A program made the translations under genes and the position numbers. DNA of 64,000 nt from Selenomonas dianae (GTDB lineage: Bacteria > Bacillota > Negativicutes > Selenomonadales > Selenomonadaceae), in contig NZ_CP128650.1 of the NCBI RefSeq assembly GCF_030644225.1, forward strand, positions 1,436,001 through 1,500,000, read 5' to 3'. Of the stretch, positions 8,684 to 16,345 are shown piece by piece (position 1 is the first letter of the stretch; the number at the start of each line of letters is the position of its first letter). The notes under the pieces were generated by a model, which searched no databases, was not told the origin of the DNA, and worked only from the letters and a program-made list of their open reading frames with translations.

Positions 8684-9293
8684 GACGATTCCCCCGTTTC
8701 ATCAGCCAAACATACATAAGTGTCACATCGACAAGCGATAATATGAGCGTTCCGAGCATCACCGCATCCATATCGAGCCGCCCCGCCCCGTTGAGCACGG
8801 GCGACGGATGCAGCGAGAAAAACATCCGCGGCAGGATAAAGACGAGGAACGGAACCGCGATAAAGGAAAAGAGTGCGTAGACCGCCGACGAGGAGGCTCG
8901 TGCATGCTCGTCCTGCATCGTCATACGAAGTGTGGCGTATGCCCCGTAGATGAGGAGCAGAACAAAGATTGTCGTCTGCCGCGGATCCCAGTTCCAGTAC
9001 GCGCCCCATGTGAGCTTTGAAAACACCGCTCCGCTTGCCGTGGCAAGCAATGTAAAAAACAATCCGAGCACAGCAGACCGCGCACTTTTTGCATCATAGC
9101 GAAGATTGCGTGTTTTCAAATAGCGTGCGCCCCAGTAGGCTGCGCAGAAGAACGCGATGACCGAAACCCATGCACATGGGATGTGGAAGAATGCAATGCG
9201 GACGTAGTCGCCCAGCCCCTCAGCAGGAGGGACGACAAAAAACACGGCGTAGAGCACAGCCAATGTCAGAGCGGCAATCACCCCGGCAAGCAT
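8676..9293 (-). CDS. ccmC: Haem transport protein CcmC
   Basis: CcmC is the integral membrane protein that loads haem onto CcmE. The 205-residue product has six hydrophobic segments and the WWD motif in WGAYWNWDPRQT. Conserved His are seen in AFFHIPCAW and FFSLHPSP. I place the start at the ATG at 9293, behind a G-rich stretch (GATGGGGGTC); upstream in-frame starts would extend into ccmB with non-homologous sequence. It follows ccmB by 13 nt and overlaps ccmE by 8 nt. Confidence 0.93.
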   Translation of the reverse strand: MLAGVIAALTLAVLYAVFFVVPPAEGLGDYVRIAFFHIPCAWVSVIAFFCAAYWGARYLKTRNLRYDAKSARSAVLGLFFTLLATASGAVFSKLTWGAYWNWDPRQTTIFVLLLIYGAYATLRMTMQDEHARASSSAVYALFSFIAVPFLVFILPRMFFSLHPSPVLNGAGRLDMDAVMLGTLILSLVDVTLMYVWLMKRGNRHA

Positions 9294-9306
9294 GAGACCC
9301 CCATCT

Positions 9307-9963
9307 CTAACTCTCAATCCAGAGAGAATCAAACAGCATCGATGCGCCCACCGTGAGCGCCATATCATAGATCAGCATCCCGCCAAGAAGCGCCGGCTCT
9401 CCCCCGCCTGCCGAGAGCGAAATCGCGGGCAGAAGAATCGGCAGCATGGACGGAAGCAGCAGGACGGGAACAAGCCCCCCGCGCACGCTCGCATTTGCGG
9501 CGACCGCCGCAAGCAGCGTATCTGCTGCCGCCATGCCCCACAATCCTAACACCAATGTGGCAAGAAAAGTGAGATTAAGGACAAGCGGCGCATCCATCAA
9601 AATGACAACAAGAGGAAAAACGAGTGCGGCAAGCACGACAAGCGTAATGAAATGTGCCGCCATCTTGCCGAAGAGAACCGCCTGTGCCGGAACGTAGATC
9701 CACAAAAAGAGCAGCGTGCCCGCCGCAGCCTCCTCCGCAAAGAGCCGCTCTCCCTGCAGCGTCGCCGCAAAGAAAATCACAATCCAGAGGAGTGCCGACG
9801 CAAGGCGGACATCCATCGTCCCCCACGCGAGCGACATACTCAGAAAGGCGATCACCGTCAGCGCGAACATCCCCATCGTCACATAGCCGGCGCGGAGGCG
9901 AATGCCGTCGAGGAGTTCTTTACGGGCGACATTCAGAGCCGCTCGTAAGATCGAAGCACGCAT
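9307..9963 (-). CDS. ccmB: Haem exporter permease CcmB
   Basis: CcmB is the permease partner of the CcmA ATPase; the complex powers release of holo-CcmE from CcmC. The 218-residue product has six hydrophobic segments and the family signature FFAATLQGERLFAEEAAAGT near residues 60-80. The chosen ATG at 9963 has GGAGGAAAGGAAGG upstream and overlaps the 3' end of ccmA by 44 nt. Longer in-frame versions start in the ccmA coding region with Arg-rich, non-family sequence and were discarded. Confidence 0.92.
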   Translation of the reverse strand: MRASILRAALNVARKELLDGIRLRAGYVTMGMFALTVIAFLSMSLAWGTMDVRLASALLWIVIFFAATLQGERLFAEEAAAGTLLFLWIYVPAQAVLFGKMAAHFITLVVLAALVFPLVVILMDAPLVLNLTFLATLVLGLWGMAAADTLLAAVAANASVRGGLVPVLLLPSMLPILLPAISLSAGGGEPALLGGMLIYDMALTVGASMLFDSLWIES

Positions 9964-10561
9964 CCGCCGCCTTCCTTTCCTCCGGTTCATTCGTCGCCCA
10001 CAGGATGAGCCGCCCCCTCTTCGCCGCTGCACGAGCCTCATTGAGGAGCAGAGCACGCCCCTGTTCATCGAGAGCAAGCCCCGGTTCATCGAGCAGCCAT
10101 ACCTCGGCATCCGTACCGAGGACGACGGCGAGCCGTACGCGCTGACGCATCCCTGTCGAGAGCTGCCCTGTCATACGGGGCAGAACCTCTGCGGGCAGTC
10201 CGACACGCACGAGAAGCTCCTGCAAAGCCCCATCCTCACACCCAATACCGCGTGCAGCTAGTAAGAATGTGAGATTCTCACGCACCGTCAGGCGCGTATA
10301 CAGTTCCATCTCCGGCGTCGCCATTGCAAGCAGTCTGCGATAGTCCGCTCCATTGACAGGTGTACCATCCAGAAGCGTATCAATCGTCCCGGATGTTGGA
10401 AGCATGAGCCGTGCCGCAAGACGCAGAAGCGTCGATTTCCCGCTGCCATTCGCCCCGGCAATGGCTGTCACACTGCCGCCATGAAAGGAATGTGTCAGTT
10501 GATGCAGGACTTCACGCCCTTCAAACATTTGACTGACATCGTTCAAACGAATCTCGACCAT
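9920..10561 (-). CDS. ccmA: Haem exporter ATP-binding protein CcmA
   Basis: This 213-residue ABC ATPase is the first gene of the ccm-nrf operon. It has Walker A GANGSGKST at about residue 36, a signature loop reading LSTGMRQR, and Walker B with catalytic Glu in VWLLDEPG. With CcmB it forms the transporter that drives haem release from CcmCE. A leader of nearly 200 nt, with a Crp/Fnr-type operator and a strong hairpin, lies in front of it. The ccm order A-B-C-E-F is preserved but no ccmD is visible between C and E. Confidence 0.93.
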   Translation of the reverse strand: MVEIRLNDVSQMFEGREVLHQLTHSFHGGSVTAIAGANGSGKSTLLRLAARLMLPTSGTIDTLLDGTPVNGADYRRLLAMATPEMELYTRLTVRENLTFLLAARGIGCEDGALQELLVRVGLPAEVLPRMTGQLSTGMRQRVRLAVVLGTDAEVWLLDEPGLALDEQGRALLLNEARAAAKRGRLILWATNEPEERKAADACFDLTSGSECRP

Positions 10562-10710
10562 AGGCTATCCCTTCCATAACTTTGGTTTATTTTAACACGG
10601 ATATGAAAGAAAAATGAAATACATATTTTATATTAGTCTTTTCTATAGCTGTATCCTATTTCAAAAATGAATGTGCTTCATATCTCTTGATATTTCGGGA
10701 ATAAGCGAAA

Positions 10711-10741
10711 CGGCCAGAACTTCATCATGAAATTCCGGCCG
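10711..10741 (-). promoter_or_regulatory. Leader hairpin of the ccm-nrf operon
   Basis: Reading leftward, a 15-bp helix with a one-base loop forms from CGGCC...GGCCG (outer pairs 10711-10715 with 10737-10741). The two imperfect pairs are G-U wobbles only in the minus-strand RNA, which favours function in the operon's own transcript. No T run follows, so it is more likely a 5' stability or attenuation element than a simple terminator. Confidence 0.5.
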
Positions 10742-10784
10742 CTTCTTCATTATTTTTCAGCATATATAAAATTTATCACTACAC

Positions 10785-10800
10785 AGTGATGTTTGTCACA
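10785..10800. promoter_or_regulatory. Crp/Fnr-type operator upstream of ccm-nrf
   Basis: The minus strand reads TGTGACAAACATCACT, that is TGTGA-N6-TCACT, the Crp/Fnr half-site arrangement. Leftward -10-like sequences (TATATA/TATATG, 10761-10768) lie about 25 nt beyond the operator centre, close to the -40 spacing of class II activation. A MITE begins 5 bp away, at 10805. A Crp/Fnr regulator gene is present at 54452-55144, but a link between them is inference. Confidence 0.6.
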
Positions 10801-10804
10801 GTTT

Positions 10805-10968
10805 GGGAATCGCTGATAAAATGAAGTCCGTCAGATTGGCGTAGATTTTTTCGTCCGAACAAGGAGGCAAACCGGACGCATAGCAAGGGCTATGTGGAGG
10901 ATTTGCCGACACAGTGCGGGCAAAAAAGATGCGTCAAGATGGCGGTGCTGAATTTATCAGCGCTTCCC
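10805..10968. mobile_element. MITE family A, copy 1 (164 bp)
   Basis: The terminal inverted repeats are GGGAATCGCTGATAAA and its near-complement TTTATCAGCGCTTCCC. The interior hairpin arms are GGCAAA (10866-10871) and TTTGCC (10902-10907). No transposase is encoded. The right end abuts the TAA stop of the aldo/keto reductase gene. Confidence 0.85.
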
Positions 10969-11958
<990 letters not shown>

Positions 11959-12122
11959 TGTAAATCCTCCCTGTATAGCTTCTGCAAAATCATAAGCAGT
12001 ATTATATCACATTTATGCTCCATCCCATTACTTTCCTTTCTTGGAAAGCGCTCTTATATAGATGGAGTATGTTATACTGTTTACAACAAAACCTTGTGCA
12101 GCTTCACAGCGAAAGGATCGTC

Positions 12123-12407
12123 ATGAACATTGTAGAAATGGCAAATTATATCACAAATATATTTCCAGAAAACAAGCAGTATTACAAAGAGCATATCGGG
12201 GACTACGAAACTGTATTAGCTCATGTTTTTGCAATCGAAACCATAGATATTCCAATGGAAAACGAATTCAAGGCGCACGCAGAGAGTGAACGATTTCGGA
12301 AATATTGCAAGCTGATCCAATGTCTATGGGAAAATGGTGATGATGAAGTCAGAAATGTGATTGATGTAACCATCCTTGAAAGCATCTCAGATCATGAACA
12401 AATGTAG
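12123..12407 (+). CDS. A+T-rich orphan ORF, upstream part of an amber-interrupted gene
   Basis: This is a 94-residue acidic protein without signal peptide or transmembrane segment (MNIVEMANYITNIFPENKQY...). GAAAGGA precedes the ATG. It ends in TAG at 12405-12407, but the same frame stays open for another 25 codons and runs into the next ORF at 12483. The amber codon sits where a family member could have Trp (TGG). Its low GC content contrasts with the neighbours and suggests recent acquisition. Size and composition recall immunity-type proteins of polymorphic toxin systems; that is a guess, and no toxin is adjacent. Confidence 0.55.
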   Translation: MNIVEMANYITNIFPENKQYYKEHIGDYETVLAHVFAIETIDIPMENEFKAHAESERFRKYCKLIQCLWENGDDEVRNVIDVTILESISDHEQM

Positions 12408-12482
12408 AAGTCTTTCGGCAGACATATCTCACAAGAATTCATAGACTATATCAACGATGAAGTACTGACAAAAAACATTCTC

Positions 12483-12962
12483 ATGAGCGGCATCCATCCC
12501 TTTGGGGAAAATGAATTGAACAGGAACATCAACGTTCTCTTTAACAGATACTGGGATGAAGAATTATCTGAAGAGGATCTGTATCAACTGGAAGATTCCG
12601 CTGAAAATCTTATAAAAACACATAGATGGAGTGGTGTATACCGTGCGGCATCCGATTATTTGCATACAAACTGCAAAACACCTGAAGCCGCAATCAACTT
12701 TGCGCATCTCTACTGGATCTATGAATGGCACAAACATCCCATTCCGAACCCGTATGAATTTCTCGGATATTTCTACGCTCGGATTGACATGAACACCAAA
12801 AAATATGACGAAATGGACATTCTGGACAGCCTTGCATTGGAGATTTTACCGAGATCCAGTGATCCGAAAATCAATCTATACGATAATCCACAATATTTGC
12901 CGGAAACAGATCCACTGCTCTTGAACGCCGTGGAAGCGCATAGAAAACAAATGATAAAATAG
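12483..12962 (+). CDS. A+T-rich orphan ORF, downstream part, function unknown
   Basis: This is a 159-residue soluble, acidic and aromatic-rich protein (NVLFNRYWDEELSEEDLYQLE; FAHLYWIYEWHKHPIPNPYEF). I do not recognise the domain. The ATG at 12483 has no visible ribosome binding site (AAAAAACATTCTC upstream) and is in frame with the preceding ORF across the TAG at 12405. The two may therefore be one 279-codon gene broken by a nonsense mutation, or two genes with coupled translation. A strong terminator follows 8 nt after the stop. Base composition is clearly lower in GC than its surroundings. Confidence 0.55.
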   Translation: MSGIHPFGENELNRNINVLFNRYWDEELSEEDLYQLEDSAENLIKTHRWSGVYRAASDYLHTNCKTPEAAINFAHLYWIYEWHKHPIPNPYEFLGYFYARIDMNTKKYDEMDILDSLALEILPRSSDPKINLYDNPQYLPETDPLLLNAVEAHRKQMIK

Positions 12963-12969
12963 TACAAAC

Positions 12970-13016
12970 AAAAAGCCCCCGCAGACTAGAATCTACGGGG
13001 GTTACTTTGTTTTTTC
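12970..13016. terminator. Bidirectional terminator between the A+T-rich ORFs and mtlD
   Basis: The stem pairs CCCCCGCAGA (12976-12985) with TCTACGGGGG (12992-13001). T-rich tracts lie on both sides, so it can end the rightward ORFs and the leftward mtl operon. Confidence 0.85.
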
Positions 13017-13024
13017 TGTCGATA

Positions 13025-14176
13025 CTACTTCTTCATCTCTGCATTCTTCTCAAGAATGAGGTTGAAGAGTTCGGAGCCTGCCGGAATCTCCGTAAAGTGC
13101 GTGATCGCCTTCTCAATGCCGTTCTCCTTGATGTAGTTCTGCACCTCGACTGCCTCGGGATCATCCGCAAAGTCGAAATGGAGGGCGGCGGCGATGACGG
13201 TTGCCAGAGCCTCGGGCTTTCTGCCGCGCTCCATAAGCTGCGACGCGGGAGAAACGAGGCGATCCTTTGCGCCGAGCTTGCGCTTCGGCCCACGCGCGAC
13301 ACGCGTCACAGCGTCGGAGAGATGCGGATTCTTAAACCGCTCCTCCGCTGTGTGAATGTATGCCGCGTGCTTCTCACGGTCAAAGCCGTATTTCTCGATG
13401 AGCAGTTCGCTCGTTTCCGACCAGACGCGGCGAACGAACGCGACGATCTCCTCGTTCTTCATCGCCGATGCGATGTCCTCAATCCCGTTAAGGTATGCCA
13501 TGTAGGCAATGGAGGCGTGTCCCGTGTTGACGGAGAAAAGCTTGCGCTCGATATACGCTTCGAGGTTGTCCACCCACGTCAGCCCCTCGATCTGCGGCTC
13601 TGCACCGACCACGCCCTTGCGGTCGACATCCCATTCGCAGAACGGCTCGACCTTCACGAGCAGCGGATCATCGTTATGCTGAATCGGTACGATACGGTCA
13701 ACGGCGGCGTCGGGGAAGCCGATGCAGCGCGTGACTTTCTCCTTCACATCGTCTGCAAGGTGCTCGTATACGAAGTTCTTGAGGACGGTCGATCCGCCCA
13801 CCATATTCTCGCACGCGATGATGTTCAGCGGCGCCTCGTTCGTCGCAACACGACGCGCAAGCCCCTTTGCGATGTTCGGCGCAATGAATTTGAGGATGTT
13901 CGGTCCGATGGCGGTGGTCACGATGTCCGCCGTGACAAATGCGTCCAACAGCCCCTCAAGATTCACATTGCTGTTGATCGCCCTCACGTGCTCGACGTGG
14001 ATGGTCTTCGGAACGCTCCCGACCACCTCAATATCGTATGCGCGGCGTGCATTGATCTCGTCAACGAGTGCCTCCGCGACATCGACAAATGTAACCTCGT
14101 AGCCCGAGCGCACGAGCAGTTCCCCGATAAAGCCGCGTCCGATGTTGCCGCCGCCGAAATGGATTGCCTGTTTCAT
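13025..14176 (-). CDS. mtlD: Mannitol-1-phosphate 5-dehydrogenase
   Basis: MtlD oxidises mannitol 1-phosphate to fructose 6-phosphate with NAD, linking the mannitol PTS to glycolysis. The 383-residue protein begins with the family's Rossmann motif, HFGGGNIGRGFIGELL. It carries the polyol-dehydrogenase core (KVEPFCEWDVDRKG; KLFSVNTGHASIAYMAYLNG), including the conserved catalytic Lys/Asn/His region. The length is normal. It is the last gene of the leftward mtlR-mtlA-mtlD unit. It is separated from mtlA by 235 nt occupied by a family B structured repeat, which could uncouple its expression from mtlA. Confidence 0.96.
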   Translation of the reverse strand: MKQAIHFGGGNIGRGFIGELLVRSGYEVTFVDVAEALVDEINARRAYDIEVVGSVPKTIHVEHVRAINSNVNLEGLLDAFVTADIVTTAIGPNILKFIAPNIAKGLARRVATNEAPLNIIACENMVGGSTVLKNFVYEHLADDVKEKVTRCIGFPDAAVDRIVPIQHNDDPLLVKVEPFCEWDVDRKGVVGAEPQIEGLTWVDNLEAYIERKLFSVNTGHASIAYMAYLNGIEDIASAMKNEEIVAFVRRVWSETSELLIEKYGFDREKHAAYIHTAEERFKNPHLSDAVTRVARGPKRKLGAKDRLVSPASQLMERGRKPEALATVIAAALHFDFADDPEAVEVQNYIKENGIEKAITHFTEIPAGSELFNLILEKNAEMKK

Positions 14177-14228
14177 TGGAATGTCCTTTCAGCTTTCCAG
14201 ATTTATGATAAATGTCACGGGAAAATGG

Positions 14229-14401
14229 AGACTGCGATGCTCCTAAGCAAACCCTAGTGGAGTAAGCGGGAAAAGTGCGCGGTACGCCCCGTCGGATTTC
14301 TTTCGTTCAAGCGCAGCGCGTTTAAGAAGTCCGACGGTATTTGAGCGTACAAGCGCACGAACGCTTACGCAACTAAGTGTTTGCGTGGAGCATGCACGTC
14401 T
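14229..14401. repeat. Family B structured repeat, copy 1
   Basis: This copy fills the mtlA-mtlD gap, ending 10 nt from the mtlA stop. The helices are: P1 GCTCC and GCAAAC (14239-14252) with GTTTGC and GGAGC (14379-14391); P2 GTACGC (14282-14287) with GCGTAC (14345-14350); P3 14289-14302 with 14324-14337. The outer stem specific to this locus is AGACTGC (14229-14235) with GCA-c-GTCT (14394-14401). Confidence 0.8.
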
Positions 14402-14411
14402 GTATATTTCC

Positions 14412-16313
14412 TCAATCCGCCTTTGTAAAGACCTCGTAAAGTTCATCGGCACTCTTGGTCTTGAAGAGCTCCGCGATCTGCTCATCCGTGTAGTCGCCGA
14501 CCATGGTCGCAATATTGGCGAGAATCGCAAGGTGGTCGTTGCCGACGCCTGCAATGCCGATGACGAGATGTGCCGTCTCATCGCCGAACTTGACACCCTC
14601 GGGATACTGGCAGACGACGATGCCCGTCTTCTTGATCGTGTCCTTGACCGCATTCTCGCCGTGCGGGATCGCGATGCCCTTGCCGATGTAGGTCGAGAGA
14701 TCCTGTTCGCGGTTGAGCATCCCCTGCACATAGCCCTCGTCGACGTAGCCGCTCGCCACGAGCATCCTGCCCGCTGCCGTGACTGCTTCCTCGCGGCTAA
14801 CGCTCGGGAGACCGACCTTGACATTCTCCTTGAGCAGAACACCCGCACTGATCGTATCGGTCGCCTCAGCCTCGGCATCAGTTGCCGGAGCACCCGCCTC
14901 GACCGCCGCCTCTTTCAGGCGTGTGGTAACAATTTCATAGACATTGTTCTGCGTAAAGTCACGCACCCAGATGTGCTCTGCCTGCGGCGAATCCGCAAGC
15001 GCACGCTCGGCGAGTTTTTCATGTGAGATGACAAGCTGTGCCTCGCCCGGAATTGCGCCGATGGCGCAGTTCGTGACGGAGATGTCCGTATAGCCGTCCT
15101 TCTTAAGTTTCTTGCGGAGTGCCGCCGCACCGAGCGCGGACGAGCCCATGCCCGCGTCGCAGGCGTAGACGATAACCTTCAGATCCTTGCCCGCAACCTT
15201 CTTGTCGGCAGGGAGATCCTTGCCGCGATTCTTCATGTCCGCCATGCTCTCGCGTGCCGACTCAAGAGAATCCTCCTCAACATCCTTCGACATCTTGATA
15301 AAGACAGAGGCAACCGCGCAGGATACCGCTGTCGCAACGGCGAACGCCGAGAGGTTTGCAAAGAGTGCCGAGCCGTTCGGCGTCATGGCGATGATCGCGA
15401 AAATCGAGCCTGGGGAGGACGGTGCAATCAGACCGCCGCCGAGAATACCGAGCGTAAAGACACCGGACATACCGCCCGCAATCGCTGCAACAATGAGCGT
15501 CGGCTTCATGAGGATGTACGGGAAGTAGATTTCGTGGATACCGCCGAGAACGTGAATAATCATCGCACCCGGCGAGGACGACTTTGCCATGCCCTTACCG
15601 AAGAGCCAGTACGCAAGCAGGATGCCGAAACCGGGACCCGGGTTCGCTTCAAGCAGAAAGAACATGGACTTTCCGTATTCTTGCGCCTGCTGAATGCCGA
15701 GCGGACTGAGTACGCCGTGGTTGAGCGCGTTGTTGAGGAAGAGCACCTTTGCCGGCTCGATGATGATGGACGCGAGCGGCAGAAGCCCCATCGCGACGAT
15801 TCCCTCCACGCCGCTGCGCAGGATGTCGTTCGCACCGCCGACCACGGGGCCGACGACGGCGTAGGCGATCATCGCGAGGATGCCGCCGAGAATGCCGAGC
15901 GAGAAGTTGTTGACCAGCATCTCGAAACCGCCCGGGATGCTGTCGCGGATGGCATCGTCAAATTTCTTGATGATGCAGCCGCCAAGAGGACCCATAATCA
16001 TCGCACCGAGGAACATCGGAATATCCGAGCCCGCGATGATGCCCGACGTGGCAATCGCCGCCATGACGCCGCCGCGATGTCCATAGATCGCTGCACCGCC
16101 GCTGTAGCCGATCAGCAGAGGAATCAGCCACTTGCTCATCGGACCGCCGACCTGTGCGAGGTATTCGTTCGGCATCCACCCCGTCGGGATGAACAGCGCC
16201 GTCAGAAACCCCCATGCGATAAATGCGCCGATGTTCGGCATCACCATTCCGGACAGGAAGCGGCCAAATTTCTGCATGGCCTCCTGTGCTCCTCCACCTT
16301 GTGTACTCATCAT
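14412..16313 (-). CDS. mtlA: Mannitol-specific PTS enzyme IICBA
   Basis: This 633-residue membrane transporter imports and phosphorylates mannitol. Residues ~1-340 form the IIC membrane domain (MQKFGRFLSGMVMPNIGAFI; the GGIHEIYFPYILMKP substrate region). Residues ~375-470 form IIB, with phosphocysteine in VIVYACDAGMGSSALG. Residues ~490-633 form IIA, with phosphohistidine in IAIPHGENAVKD. All three domains are fused, as in E. coli. A GAAGGGGG site precedes the tandem ATG codons. It lies 32 nt after mtlR, so the two genes are co-transcribed. Confidence 0.97.
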   Translation of the reverse strand: MMSTQGGGAQEAMQKFGRFLSGMVMPNIGAFIAWGFLTALFIPTGWMPNEYLAQVGGPMSKWLIPLLIGYSGGAAIYGHRGGVMAAIATSGIIAGSDIPMFLGAMIMGPLGGCIIKKFDDAIRDSIPGGFEMLVNNFSLGILGGILAMIAYAVVGPVVGGANDILRSGVEGIVAMGLLPLASIIIEPAKVLFLNNALNHGVLSPLGIQQAQEYGKSMFFLLEANPGPGFGILLAYWLFGKGMAKSSSPGAMIIHVLGGIHEIYFPYILMKPTLIVAAIAGGMSGVFTLGILGGGLIAPSSPGSIFAIIAMTPNGSALFANLSAFAVATAVSCAVASVFIKMSKDVEEDSLESARESMADMKNRGKDLPADKKVAGKDLKVIVYACDAGMGSSALGAAALRKKLKKDGYTDISVTNCAIGAIPGEAQLVISHEKLAERALADSPQAEHIWVRDFTQNNVYEIVTTRLKEAAVEAGAPATDAEAEATDTISAGVLLKENVKVGLPSVSREEAVTAAGRMLVASGYVDEGYVQGMLNREQDLSTYIGKGIAIPHGENAVKDTIKKTGIVVCQYPEGVKFGDETAHLVIGIAGVGNDHLAILANIATMVGDYTDEQIAELFKTKSADELYEVFTKAD

Positions 16314-16345
16314 AATCCCCCTTCTAAAAATAAATTATAACTTGC

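Noticed and set aside
12405-12407. TAG as a possible recoded (pyrrolysine or readthrough) codon
   Set aside because: There is no sign of amber recoding elsewhere in the window, the gene is an A+T-rich orphan, and a simple nonsense mutation or sequencing error is more likely.
14243-14893. Short open frames inside family B and family A repeats (for example minus-strand frames at 24732-24950 and 29421-29603 with a shared Leu/Arg-rich peptide)
   Set aside because: The shared peptide follows from the shared DNA repeat. Frames are not kept in register between copies and have no ribosome binding sites.
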